Source: Paludibacter jiangxiensis
GTDB lineage: Bacteria; Bacteroidota; Bacteroidia; Bacteroidales; Paludibacteraceae
Length of the DNA stretch: 32,254 nt
NCBI GenBank assembly: GCA_945870155.1
Contig: CAMBSB010000042.1
Coordinates: 1 to 32,254, forward strand
Direction: 5' to 3'
Of the stretch, positions 24,494 to 32,219 are shown piece by piece. The translations under genes and the position numbers were made by a program. A model generated the notes under the pieces. It saw nothing but the letters and a program-made list of their open reading frames with translations, made no database searches and was not told where the DNA came from. How positions within the stretch are numbered: position 1 is the first letter of the stretch; each line of letters opens with the position of its first letter.

Positions 24494-24817
24494 ATGGTAA
24501 TTATTATAGAACAAATCAAGCACTTAGGCATAGCTGGCATCACACTTTTTCCGTTTATTATTCTGCGTGATAAGGCTTTGAACCAAGACAAACGAATTAT
24601 GAATCACGAAAGGATTCACATTCGTCAGCAGTTGGTATTGTTGGTATTGCCGTTTTATGTATTGTATTTAATTGAGTTTGGTGTTGGACTTATCAAATAT
24701 AAAAACAGAATGGAAGCCTATATGAATATTTCATTCGAAAAAGAAGCTTATGAAAATGATGAAAATTTTGATTATTTGAATGATAGAAAATGTTGGGCAT
24801 GGGTGAAACAACTTTAA
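24494..24817 (+). CDS. Small membrane protein with HExxH motif (zincin-like)
   Basis: 107 aa. NHERIHIRQQ holds H38-E39-R40-I41-H42, the zincin zinc-binding pattern, followed by a hydrophobic helix LVLLVLPFYVLYLIEFGVGL (47-66) and then ISFEKEAYEND (79-89), where Glu82 or Glu84 could be the third ligand. The N-terminus also has a short hydrophobic stretch. I recall similar short proteins in Bacteroidota, annotated only as hypothetical. A minimal membrane metallopeptidase is possible, or a catalytically dead relative. A -7-like TAGCTTTG is at 24364-24371. Gene reality is good; function is inferred. Confidence 0.65.
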   Translation: MVIIIEQIKHLGIAGITLFPFIILRDKALNQDKRIMNHERIHIRQQLVLLVLPFYVLYLIEFGVGLIKYKNRMEAYMNISFEKEAYENDENFDYLNDRKCWAWVKQL

Positions 24818-24884
24818 GCTGATTTTTTCTTCAAAACTTATAATTAACAAAACGACCTAAGACCATAAAGATTAAATAGAACAA

Positions 24885-25487
24885 ATGAATAGAGAAACTT
24901 ACGGATTAATCCCCGAAAATCCGGTACAATTAAACAGCACAAAGGCTGCAATGGCATATTTGGATAGCCTTGTAACAAAAAAAGAGGCTCACCATTTTTT
25001 GTTTCATCGGCTTATGTCGTTCGATTTTAACATCTTTGATGGAATTGAAAAAACACTTGAGAATACAGTGGATATTTATGAGTTATGCACAAATAACGAA
25101 ACCTTTTTTACGCTTTTTATCAATATTCATTGCAATGAATGCTTGTGGATTCCCCCGGCGCCGTTCGATTTTGAATTTGATATGATTTATATTGTTGACA
25201 AAGAAATGACCGAGGAAAATGAAGCCGAATATAGTTTAGTTCCGGTTGATAAAGAATATGTCAGTAAAATAAGAGCAAATTGGGAAGTAGAAGACTTTGA
25301 TAAATACTACCTTGAAAATATGGATGATATCCTATTTCGTAATTGGGGAGTAAACTATAAAGTCACTCATTTTCCTTATGATCTTTGGGTGAGTTATCTG
25401 AAGGAAAATACTGTACGTGTGTCAGATATGACAAAAGAGGAGCTTGAAATGAGGGAAAAGGCACTTTCAGAATATGAAACAAACTAG
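24885..25487 (+). CDS. Hypothetical protein, island cargo
   Basis: 200 aa, not recognised. Acidic overall, with aromatic-rich segments (HHFLFHRLMSFDFNIFDG; CLWIPPAPFDFEFDMIYIVDKE) and a charged C-terminal helix (MTKEELEMREKALSEYE). The N-terminus MNRETYGLIPENPVQLNS is followed by a helix (TKAAMAYLDSLVTKK). There is no signal peptide, membrane segment or catalytic motif that can be named. It starts 67 bp after the small HExxH gene on the same strand and may be co-transcribed with it. Confidence 0.7.
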   Translation: MNRETYGLIPENPVQLNSTKAAMAYLDSLVTKKEAHHFLFHRLMSFDFNIFDGIEKTLENTVDIYELCTNNETFFTLFINIHCNECLWIPPAPFDFEFDMIYIVDKEMTEENEAEYSLVPVDKEYVSKIRANWEVEDFDKYYLENMDDILFRNWGVNYKVTHFPYDLWVSYLKENTVRVSDMTKEELEMREKALSEYETN

Positions 25488-25530
25488 ATTACTTCCAAAA
25501 ATCAAAAATAAACCAATGGTCAAATAATTC

Positions 25531-25538
25531 TAATTTTG
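25531..25538 (+). promoter_or_regulatory. -7 element before a broken small ORF
   Basis: TAATTTTG matches TAnnTTTG and lies 13 bp before the ATG at 25552. It supports a former or present transcript here. Confidence 0.4.
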
Positions 25539-25551
25539 TAGAATAAAAACA

Positions 25552-25710
25552 ATGAAGCCAGAAACTCAGAAATTAGTGGACAAACGCAACAGGGTAGCGG
25601 TTTAAGCAGTTCAAGAATTGCAGAAATTGCCATTCTCACAGGAACAGATAGACAAGCAAGTGGAGGAAATGTTCAAAGTGCACAACCATCCAAATCCAAA
25701 CAAAACTTAG
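25552..25710 (+). pseudogene. Small ORF interrupted by an in-frame TAA
   Basis: ATG at 25552 opens MKPETQKLVDKRNRVAV, then TAA (25603-25605). The same frame continues AVQELQKLPFSQEQIDKQVE and on through EMFKVHNHPNPNKT to a TAG at 25708. The composition on both sides of the stop is that of a small helical soluble protein of about 51 codons, and a -7 element precedes it. Alternatively the 17-aa piece or nothing here is translated. The remaining part of 25488-26040 shows no gene. Confidence 0.35.
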
Positions 25711-25995
25711 TTCAATCTTATAAATCCTTTAAATTCAGTTATGTAATCTAAAAGAGGATAAATCTAAAACGATAGTCCTTCAACAAACAGTACAAAATTG
25801 GTTTAATCAGGAAGAATAACAATTGATAATCGAGATATTTGATAATAAATGGAAAAATTAAGTTTATTTTTAAGTAGTAAGGTGAAATAAAATAGAAGAA
25901 ACTATTAAGCGAAATTTTTTAATATATGTGTGTTGAAATATAGTTAAAAAAGAGTGCTGTGTGATAGTTGTATGTGTATTGTATGTGTAAAAGAA

Positions 25996-26033
25996 AATCA
26001 ACTACTTGCAAATATACTTGCAAATAGTTGATT
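25996..26033. repeat. Repeats next to the right attachment site
   Basis: TACTTGCAAATA is present twice in tandem (26003-26014, 26015-26026), enclosed by a 9-bp inverted repeat AATCAACTA (25996-26004) with TAGTTGATT (26025-26033). It lies 5 bp from the 40-bp att repeat. Such short direct repeats next to a core site could be recombinase arm sites. As the tRNA is read on the minus strand, the hairpin also lies directly at its 3' side and might help end its transcript. Confidence 0.6.
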
Positions 26034-26040
26034 ATCAAAG

Positions 26041-26113
26041 AGCGGCAAGCGAGACTCGAACTCGTGACCCTCAGCTTGGGAAGCTGATGCTCTACCAACT
26101 GAGCTACTGCCGC
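26041..26113 (-). tRNA. tRNA-Gly(CCC)
   Basis: 73 nt on the minus strand, no encoded CCA. The acceptor GCGGCAG pairs with TTGCCGC (one G.T), the D arm has AGCTCAGTTGGTAGAGC, the anticodon stem TCAGC/GCTGA encloses the loop TTCCCAA with anticodon CCC, and the T arm has GAGTTCGAGTCTC-type sequence with the TTCGA core. The discriminator is T. The gene is intact and is the target of the candidate island, whose 40-bp core covers its 3' half (26041-26077). Confidence 0.95.
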
Positions 26114-26160
26114 AATATTTTTATTTTAGAACAAAGAATAAAGAACAAAGACTTTAAGCC

Positions 26161-26369
26161 AAAGTTTTTGATACGAAACTCGAAACGCAATACTCACAAA
26201 TTTCAAACTTTTTTCTTTAAGTCTGGCAGAGTCGGAACTCTGTCATCCCGAAGACCCCCAACCTCCAAATGGGGGCTTTAAGGCCAAGTGTTTATATCAT
26301 GAAACGCAAAACTCTCAAATTTTCAAACTTTTTTCTTTAAGTCTGATAAAATCGGAATTTTATCATCCC
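26161..26369. repeat. Two copies of a 120-bp-spaced repeat with compensating hairpins
   Basis: 26161-26250 and 26281-26369 are related copies offset by 120 bp. Each has a stretch like TTTCAAACTTTTTTCTTTAA, then GTCTG and a hairpin. Copy 1: GGCAGAGT-CGGA-ACTCTGTC (26225-26244). Copy 2: GATAAAAT-CGGA-ATTTTATC (26345-26364). The loops are the same while most stem pairs differ on both sides, so the structure is kept. Between them is CCCCCA...TGGGGG (26255-26275). The block lies 3' of rnfA on the transcript side, so it may act as its 3' end. Confidence 0.75.
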
Positions 26370-26380
26370 TGAACTCGCAC

Positions 26381-26956
26381 TTACTTCACTATTCCTGCAA
26401 ATCCCATAAAGGCCATTGCCAATAAACCGGCAGTTAGTAACGAAATAGGTGTTCCTTCCATACCTTTGGGTAATTTCATCATGCTAAGTTGCTCACGTAT
26501 ACCTGCAAAAAGCACCAAGGCTAGTCCAAAACCCAACGCTGTAGAAATGGCAAATACTACACTCTCAATTAAATTTAGATCTTTTTGTACAACCAAAATT
26601 GCTACCCCCAAAATTGTACAATTGGTTGTAATCAATGGTAAAAATACTCCTAAAGCTTGATAAAGCGCAGGTGAAACCTTTTTTAGAATAATTTCAACCA
26701 ATTGTACTAATGCCGCAATAATTAAAATAAAGGTGATAGTTTGTAGAAAACCAATATTAAACGGCTCTAAAACTGTTTTTTGAATTATATAAGTAAAAAT
26801 GGTGGCGATTGTCATTACAAATGCTACTGCACCACTCATACCCAGTGCTGTGTCTATTTTTTTTGATACACCTAAAAATGGACAAATTCCCAGAAATTGT
26901 GACAATACTATATTATTTACAAATACTGCACTGATAAAAATTAAAATATATGTCAT
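26381..26956 (-). CDS. rnfA: Rnf complex subunit RnfA
   Basis: Integral membrane subunit of the Rnf ferredoxin:NAD+ oxidoreductase. 191 aa, six predicted membrane helices. Cys25 (LGICPFLGV) and Cys113 (TTNCTILG) are the conserved positions that, with the equivalent cysteines of RnfE, hold a membrane Fe-S centre. RnfA and RnfE are homologous with opposite topology. Last gene of the operon; it starts 75 bp after rnfE ends. Confidence 0.95.
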   Translation of the reverse strand: MTYILIFISAVFVNNIVLSQFLGICPFLGVSKKIDTALGMSGAVAFVMTIATIFTYIIQKTVLEPFNIGFLQTITFILIIAALVQLVEIILKKVSPALYQALGVFLPLITTNCTILGVAILVVQKDLNLIESVVFAISTALGFGLALVLFAGIREQLSMMKLPKGMEGTPISLLTAGLLAMAFMGFAGIVK

Positions 26957-27031
26957 ATTAATATTATTTACAATTAATTCATTTACAATTTACTAATTCC
27001 TTAATCATCAAATCATCTCATCAATACATCA

Positions 27032-27625
27032 CTAAGCTTTTTTAAATTTGTTCATTATCGCAATTAAATAACCCAATGCTATAAATGCTCCGGGTGCCAA
27101 AACGAAGATTAACATGCCATATTTATCTGGAAAAAGAGTAAAACCAAATGCTTTACCGGTACCTAAAACTTCCCGAATAGTTCCCAACATGGTCAATGCC
27201 ATCGAAAATCCAAAACCCATTCCCAAACCATCCAATGATGATTTAAATACAGAGTTTTTAGCAGCAAAAGCTTCGGCACGACCTAAAACAATACAGTTAA
27301 CCACAATAAGTGGAATGAAAATTCCTAAACTATCGTACAAAGCCGGTAAATATGCCTGCATACTCATTTCCACAACACTTACAAAGGTTGCTATAACCAC
27401 TACATAGGCCGGTATACGTACATTATCAGGAATTATATTTTTCAACAATGAAATAACAACATTGGAACCTAAGAGTACAAAAGTTGTTGCCAAACCCATA
27501 CTTAAACCGTTGATAGCCGATGATGTGGTGGCTAATGTTGGACACATGCCCAGAATAAGTACAAATGTAGGATTTTCATTTATAAATCCATTCAGGAATA
27601 CTTTCAAATTAGAATTTTTACTCAT
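27032..27625 (-). CDS. rnfE: Rnf complex subunit RnfE
   Basis: Membrane subunit, 197 aa and about six helices, paralogous to RnfA. Cys28 (LGMCPTLAT) and Cys111 (VVNCIVLGRAEAFA) are the conserved Fe-S cysteines. The LGRAEAFA stretch is typical for RnfE/NqrD. It follows rnfG by 12 bp, so the two are surely on one transcript. Confidence 0.95.
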   Translation of the reverse strand: MSKNSNLKVFLNGFINENPTFVLILGMCPTLATTSSAINGLSMGLATTFVLLGSNVVISLLKNIIPDNVRIPAYVVVIATFVSVVEMSMQAYLPALYDSLGIFIPLIVVNCIVLGRAEAFAAKNSVFKSSLDGLGMGFGFSMALTMLGTIREVLGTGKAFGFTLFPDKYGMLIFVLAPGAFIALGYLIAIMNKFKKA

Positions 27626-27637
27626 GATTTTTTCCTT

Positions 27638-28264
27638 TTAATTTTTAATGTTAATATTTGTAGAGTCAGTAGATGCAATAGCTTTATCATCTAAATTTAT
27701 GCTGTAAGCATGATAAGCATTGCGAATAGTGAAAAGAAATGCTCTGGAGCTAATTGTGGATGCAGTAATGGCATCAATTTCGCCTCCATCTTTACTTACA
27801 GTTAAATTTGTAGTCGCAGGGTTTTTCCCTTTAATATTTTGATTTTCTTTATCGGTTTTAAACCATTCCACCATTTTGGTTCCTAATCCGGGTGTTTCTT
27901 TTTGCTCAAGAACTGAATAGTTTACAATAACACCATCTTTATCAAAACCCACCATCACATTTATTTTTCCGGCAAATCCATTGTTTGAAGATGATTCTAC
28001 AGCAGCACCAACAAATTCATTTTTAGCATTATACGCTTTGTGAACTGTAAGGTTTTCAACACCATCTTCAATTTTTATTGGTTCAGCTAAATGGTCAAAC
28101 GGAGGTAAAACTTCTTTGATAGCATTTTGTTGTTTAGCTGTTTTTGAGGCTGCGATTGGTTCTTTGGTAAAGGTATATACCGAAGCCAATGTGACCGCTG
28201 CAAATAATGTTATTCCTGAAAGGACTAACACCATGTTTTTAAAACTCGATTCTAATTGTGCCAT
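27638..28264 (-). CDS. rnfG: Rnf complex subunit RnfG (covalent FMN)
   Basis: 208 aa with a single N-terminal membrane helix (about 11-30) and an outer FMN-binding domain. The flavinylation motif reads D-A-I-T-A-S-T-I-S at 164-172, matching the D-x-x-S-G-A-T consensus with Thr170 as the FMN acceptor. GYxxE-type segment ETPGLGTKM (123-131) is also conserved. An ApbE-type flavin transferase is needed, and none is encoded in the window. It sits between rnfD and rnfE. Confidence 0.93.
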   Translation of the reverse strand: MAQLESSFKNMVLVLSGITLFAAVTLASVYTFTKEPIAASKTAKQQNAIKEVLPPFDHLAEPIKIEDGVENLTVHKAYNAKNEFVGAAVESSSNNGFAGKINVMVGFDKDGVIVNYSVLEQKETPGLGTKMVEWFKTDKENQNIKGKNPATTNLTVSKDGGEIDAITASTISSRAFLFTIRNAYHAYSINLDDKAIASTDSTNINIKN

Positions 28265-28271
28265 TTTTAAT

Positions 28272-28316
28272 TTTGACGTTTGAGAGTTTGACGTTTGAGA
28301 GTTTGATGTTTAAGAG
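28272..28316. repeat. 15-bp tandem repeat between rnfD and rnfG
   Basis: Three consecutive units: TTTGACGTTTGAGAG (28272-28286), the same again (28287-28301), then TTTGATGTTTAAGAG (28302-28316) with two changes. It sits within the 68-bp gap just upstream of rnfG, so it becomes part of the operon mRNA. Copy number may vary between strains. Confidence 0.85.
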
Positions 28317-28332
28317 TTTAAATGATTGTAAA

Positions 28333-29304
28333 TCAATTATTAACTTTTACTTTTTCACCAAAGCGTTTTGGCTTAATATATGTGTTAATCAATGGAGTAA
28401 AGGCATTCATAATTAAAATTGCAAATGAAACGCCTTCGGGATAAGCTCCAAAAGTACGAATTAAAACAGTGATTATGCCAATACCCACACCAAACACCAA
28501 CATGCCACGCGGGTTCATAGGTGAAGTTACATAGTCTGTTGCCATAAATACCGCTCCAAGCATTAAACCTCCTGAAAACAAATGAATTACAGGTGATGCA
28601 TATTGCTCCGGATTGGCTAAATTCAAAATACCTGCAAAAATAAATACCGTTACCAATATACTAATAGGTATATGCCAAGTGATAATTTTCTTAATCAAAA
28701 GATAGATTAAACCAATTAAAAGTGCGAGTACTGAAACTTCACCGAGCGATCCACCCATATTGCCCAAAAATAAATCCAAGGTTGTTGGAAGTGTGCCAAA
28801 ATGACTTTTCATCATGGCCAAAGGCGTTGCGGCTGTTTCGGCATCTAAATAGGATGGATTGAAAGGAATTGGTTTTGGCCAGGAGGTCATTGCTACCGGA
28901 AATGAAATCAATAGAAATACACGTCCAATCAATGCCGGATTAAATGGATTATTTCCAAGTCCACCAAAACTCATTTTTGCTATTCCGATGGCAACTAATG
29001 AACCTATTATTACCATCCACAACGGAATGTTTGAAGGTAAATTCAATGCCAATAATAGACCTGTGAGTGCTGCAGAGCCATCCATTATTGAATTAGTGCC
29101 TTTTAAAATGTATTTTTGTATCAGGTATTCGAATAAAATACACGATATTACAGCTGTAAGTGTAACAATGATTGCACCAAGTCCGAAATAATATAGCCCC
29201 ACTAATAATGCAGGTACTAACGCTACTATTACAGTGGTCATATTTTTCGAAACCGAATCACCTCCGTGAATATGTGGAGCGGGTGAAATTACAAGTTTAT
29301 CCAT
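28333..29304 (-). CDS. rnfD: Rnf complex subunit RnfD (covalent FMN)
   Basis: Large membrane subunit, 323 aa with about nine or ten helices. The covalent FMN site is in A-E-T-A-A-T-P-L-A at 155-163, with Thr160 as the acceptor. GGLGNNPFNPALIGR (114-128) and DYVTSPMNPRG are other family blocks. It carries electrons across the membrane with RnfG and forms part of the ion path for Na+ or H+; the coupling ion cannot be read here. It starts 97 bp after the end of rnfC. Confidence 0.95.
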   Translation of the reverse strand: MDKLVISPAPHIHGGDSVSKNMTTVIVALVPALLVGLYYFGLGAIIVTLTAVISCILFEYLIQKYILKGTNSIMDGSAALTGLLLALNLPSNIPLWMVIIGSLVAIGIAKMSFGGLGNNPFNPALIGRVFLLISFPVAMTSWPKPIPFNPSYLDAETAATPLAMMKSHFGTLPTTLDLFLGNMGGSLGEVSVLALLIGLIYLLIKKIITWHIPISILVTVFIFAGILNLANPEQYASPVIHLFSGGLMLGAVFMATDYVTSPMNPRGMLVFGVGIGIITVLIRTFGAYPEGVSFAILIMNAFTPLINTYIKPKRFGEKVKVNN

Positions 29305-29401
29305 ATTTGATATTTACTATTTAACTAATTACAATTTACAATTGAGTTTAATCAACGATTTAAAAGTTTTGTCGACCTAAGGAAATCGTCAATATGAATT
29401 A

Positions 29402-30733
29402 TTATTTAACAGCGCGATTGCGAATTATGCCACCAACGGTAGTTTTTCCAAAACGAATATAATCCAATAATGGTCTGTTTGATGGACAAGTATAGCTGCA
29501 ACTTCCACATTCAATGCAATCCATGGTACGATTTGCTTCCATTTCGGGCCACATATTACGTTCACTTTGGTTCATAAGTAAGAAAGGCTCTAAGCCCATG
29601 GGACAAACTGTAACGCATTTGGTGCAACGTATGCAATTTTGAATGGGTTTACGTATTGATTCTTGTTTTTGAATATACAAAATTCCTGCGCTTCCTTTTG
29701 CTGTAGGCACATCAAGTGTCATGAGCGATCGTCCCATCATGGGTCCTCCACCTACAATTTTTCCGGTATCTTCGGGTACACCTCCTGCATCTAAAGCAAG
29801 TTCAGAAAGCATAGTGCCTATACGTACACGATAATTCCCGGGATTTGGCGCCGATTTACCTGTAACTGTAACTATACGCTCAATCATAGGTTTGTTTTTT
29901 TGCACGGCTTCGTAAATTGCAAAAACTGTACCTACATTTTGAACTACTGTACCCACTTCAATTGGAATTTTTCCACTTGGTACCTGTCGTCTTAAAATTG
30001 CGTCAATTAATTGTTTTTCACCACCTTGAGGGTATGAAACTTTTAGAGGAACTACTTCAATTCCGGTATAGTTTTTTGCTAAATTACTTAATAGTTTAAT
30101 AGCATCAGGTTTATTAGCTTCAATGCCGATAAATGCTTTTTTTACATCCAAAACCTGCATAATAATTTTGATACCAATCAGAATTTCCTCTGCTTTTTCG
30201 AGCATCAAGCCATGATCGTTTGTAAGATATGACTCACATTCTACTGCATTGATAATAACACTTTCAGCTTTTTTGCCGGGAGGAGGCGTAAGTTTCACGT
30301 GTGCGGGGAAAGTTGCACCGCCAAGTCCTACTATACCGGCATCTTGTATTCTACGTAGAATTTCATCTTTTGGTAGAGTGCACTCACGAACGATATCACT
30401 GCTTTTATCAATATTTTCGAGCCATTCATCCCCTTCAACATCAATAAATACTGCAGGGCGTTTGTAGCCGGTTGCATCCAATTGCACATCAACCTTAGTT
30501 ACTTTGCCTGAAACAGACGAGTGAACATTGGCTGATATAAATCCATTGGCTTTTCCAATTAATTGCCCTACCTTTACCAAATCGCCTTTTTTTATGACGG
30601 CTTCGCTTGGAGTGCCAATATAATGCGATAATGGAATGACTACTTGTTTAGGAAGTTCAATTGTTTGAATTTTTTTTCCTGCCGAAAATTTGTTTTCTTT
30701 TGGGTGTATTCCACCTATTCTGAATGTTTTCAT
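29402..30733 (-). CDS. rnfC: Rnf complex subunit RnfC (NADH/FMN, two 4Fe-4S)
   Basis: Peripheral NADH-reactive subunit, 443 aa. It has a glycine-rich nucleotide/FMN segment GIVGLGGATFPAHVKL (133-148) and two cysteine clusters for 4Fe-4S centres: C367, C370, C373, C377 and C406, C409, C412, C416. The length is that of the short RnfC form without the long C-terminal repeats of some proteobacteria. It lies between rnfB and rnfD. A CCCC-AAT-GGGG palindrome (30747-30757) is in the 87-bp gap to rnfB. Confidence 0.96.
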   Translation of the reverse strand: MKTFRIGGIHPKENKFSAGKKIQTIELPKQVVIPLSHYIGTPSEAVIKKGDLVKVGQLIGKANGFISANVHSSVSGKVTKVDVQLDATGYKRPAVFIDVEGDEWLENIDKSSDIVRECTLPKDEILRRIQDAGIVGLGGATFPAHVKLTPPPGKKAESVIINAVECESYLTNDHGLMLEKAEEILIGIKIIMQVLDVKKAFIGIEANKPDAIKLLSNLAKNYTGIEVVPLKVSYPQGGEKQLIDAILRRQVPSGKIPIEVGTVVQNVGTVFAIYEAVQKNKPMIERIVTVTGKSAPNPGNYRVRIGTMLSELALDAGGVPEDTGKIVGGGPMMGRSLMTLDVPTAKGSAGILYIQKQESIRKPIQNCIRCTKCVTVCPMGLEPFLLMNQSERNMWPEMEANRTMDCIECGSCSYTCPSNRPLLDYIRFGKTTVGGIIRNRAVK

Positions 30734-30820
30734 AAGAAACCCCTAACCCCAATGGGGAATTAAGTTAGTTTTGATTATATAAAAAGTTAAATACCTTATT
30801 GTAATTGCAATAATATTGTT

Positions 30821-31684
30821 TTAAGAAACCAATTCAGCTTCTGAGCTTATGGGTTCTTTAATTTTTCGGGGTGGAAAATTCAATTCCACGATGGCGTTTG
30901 TAGGACAAACTTCCACACATTTACGGCAAAGTGTACATTTGTCATCGTGTATAAATGCCAGGTTATTCGTAATTGTTATTGCTTCGTGAGGACAAACTTT
31001 TTCACATTTTGTACAAGCAATACAGCTTACATCGCACGATTTTTTAGCAATCGGGCCTCGTTCTTCATTGCGGCAACTTACATAGATTCGGCGCGATTTC
31101 GGACCTTTTTTGCGCAATTCAATCAGCAATTTAGGACATGCTTTAACACAAGCTCCACACGATGTACATTTTTCTTCATCAACTTCGGGGAGTTTTGTTG
31201 CAGGATTTATATGTATAGCATCGAATTCGCATGAAACCTCACAATCGCCCAGTCCTAAACAACCAAACGAGCATCCTGATTCACCACTAAACAAATTGTG
31301 TGCTATAAAACAATGCTTTACGCCATCATAATCACTTGTGCGTGGTCTGTGGTCGCAAGTTCCACCACAGCGTACTACAGCAACAGTAGGAGCTGCTTCA
31401 GCAACAGTTTTTCCAAGTATAGTTGCTACTTTCTGCATCGTTTCGTTTCCTCCTACGGGGCAGTTTAATTTTTCTAATGATTCGGCTTCAACACAAGCAA
31501 CTGCAAAACCTCTACAGCCAGGGAAACCACAACCACCACAATTGGCAGCCGGTAAAGCAGCTTCTACTTCATCATAACGAGGGTCTTCGTAAACATGAAA
31601 TTTTTTTGCAACAAAAAATAGAATAATGGCCGAAACAGCACCTACAGCGCCCAGCGTGATTAGCGATATTAAAATTAAATTCAT
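30821..31684 (-). CDS. rnfB: Rnf complex subunit RnfB (ferredoxin-side polyferredoxin)
   Basis: Electron-entry subunit, 287 aa. An N-terminal membrane helix (about 4-26) is followed by a Fe-S domain (C49, C52, C57, C75 in NCGGCGFPGC...NCP) and then several ferredoxin-like clusters: C173-C176-C179-C183, C221-C224-C227-C231 and C250-C253-C256-C260, plus C138, C142, C148 and C152. This many-cluster form is typical of anaerobe-type RnfB, longer than the E. coli protein. It takes electrons from reduced ferredoxin. rseC lies 54 bp upstream. Confidence 0.96.
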   Translation of the reverse strand: MNLILISLITLGAVGAVSAIILFFVAKKFHVYEDPRYDEVEAALPAANCGGCGFPGCRGFAVACVEAESLEKLNCPVGGNETMQKVATILGKTVAEAAPTVAVVRCGGTCDHRPRTSDYDGVKHCFIAHNLFSGESGCSFGCLGLGDCEVSCEFDAIHINPATKLPEVDEEKCTSCGACVKACPKLLIELRKKGPKSRRIYVSCRNEERGPIAKKSCDVSCIACTKCEKVCPHEAITITNNLAFIHDDKCTLCRKCVEVCPTNAIVELNFPPRKIKEPISSEAELVS

Positions 31685-31738
31685 TTTAATGGAATTACAA
31701 ATTATACTCAGTTATATTCAAAAAAGAAAAAAGAAAAA

Positions 31739-32158
31739 TTAAGTAGTTTCTTTTTCAATATGAAACTGAAATTTATTTTTTAATTTAGTATTGAATTGGG
31801 ATAATATTAAATAATACGGAATTAGAACTGACAAAGCAATGATGCCCGAAAGTGCTTCATTGTCGGTATATAATCGTAAAACAAATAAACTTAGAAGTAT
31901 GAGTAGGAAAGGAATTACAAAAGCAAGCAGTACAGCAAGAAATCCCATCGAGCTTTGACCGATTAAGAGAACATTATCACCTACTTTGTATGAAGTGTCG
32001 GTTGTTGCAACATCAATAATTTTTTCGTCCATATCCGATGCTGAACAAGCACCTTTGGCATGGCAATCACTACAAGCCGATTTTTGGATGATCGAAACTT
32101 GCACATTTTTTTCATTAATGTGAATAATTTTTCCAGAATGTTCGATTTTTTGGCTCAT
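31739..32158 (-). CDS. rseC: RseC/MucC family protein, first gene of the rnf operon
   Basis: 139 aa from the ATG at 32158; an upstream TTG frame start at 32179 is not needed. The N-terminal half has the cysteine pattern C-S-D-C-H-A-K-G-A-C (27-36 from this start). Two membrane helices follow (GFLAVLLAFVIPFLLILLSL and LSGIIALSVLIPYYLIL). RseC homologues are found in E. coli with the SoxR-reducing Rsx (Rnf-like) system, and in Bacteroidota stand before rnfB as here. The role is probably in the assembly or redox function of the Rnf complex. Confidence 0.88.
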   Translation of the reverse strand: MSQKIEHSGKIIHINEKNVQVSIIQKSACSDCHAKGACSASDMDEKIIDVATTDTSYKVGDNVLLIGQSSMGFLAVLLAFVIPFLLILLSLFVLRLYTDNEALSGIIALSVLIPYYLILSQFNTKLKNKFQFHIEKETT

Positions 32159-32187
32159 TTTGTAATGTAGACATTGCAATTTGGGTG

Positions 32188-32219
32188 CAAATGTAATTAT
32201 AATTTGCTATTAGTTCAAA
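32188..32219 (-). promoter_or_regulatory. Promoter of the rseC-rnfBCDGEA operon
   Basis: On the minus strand TTTG (32219-32216), a 20-nt spacer and TACATTTG (32195-32188). Both boxes match the Bacteroidota consensus fully. The start of transcription would be near 32181, about 23 nt before the rseC ATG. Confidence 0.75.

Larger units (their letters stand above)
19443..26077. mobile_element. Candidate integrated island in tRNA-Gly, integrase not found
   Basis: Bounded by a 40-bp exact direct repeat (19443-19482 and 26038-26077) that equals the 3' half of a tRNA-Gly(CCC) gene from the anticodon loop to 3 nt past its 3' end. The intact tRNA is at the right end and a 3' fragment at the left. This is what remains when a tyrosine-recombinase element inserts into a tRNA and restores it. 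Contents: sigma-like gene, AAA+ ATPase, DNA-glycosylase-like gene, unknown gene, REP-type transposase unit, small HExxH protein, unknown gene and a broken ORF. No integrase, excisionase or replication gene is present, so it is either degenerate or mobilised in trans. Confidence 0.65.

Noticed and set aside
25555-25751. Alternative frame reading a Ser/Gly/Gln-rich peptide without Met in the island gap
   Set aside because: It has no start codon and low-complexity composition; the frame starting at 25552 has a promoter and better composition.
26006-26281. 91-aa open frame on the + strand
   Set aside because: It is antisense to the tRNA-Gly gene and continues into the 120-bp repeats.
28272-28316. 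Short CRISPR-like array
   Set aside because: The units are directly adjacent with no spacers and no cas genes are present; it is a simple tandem repeat.
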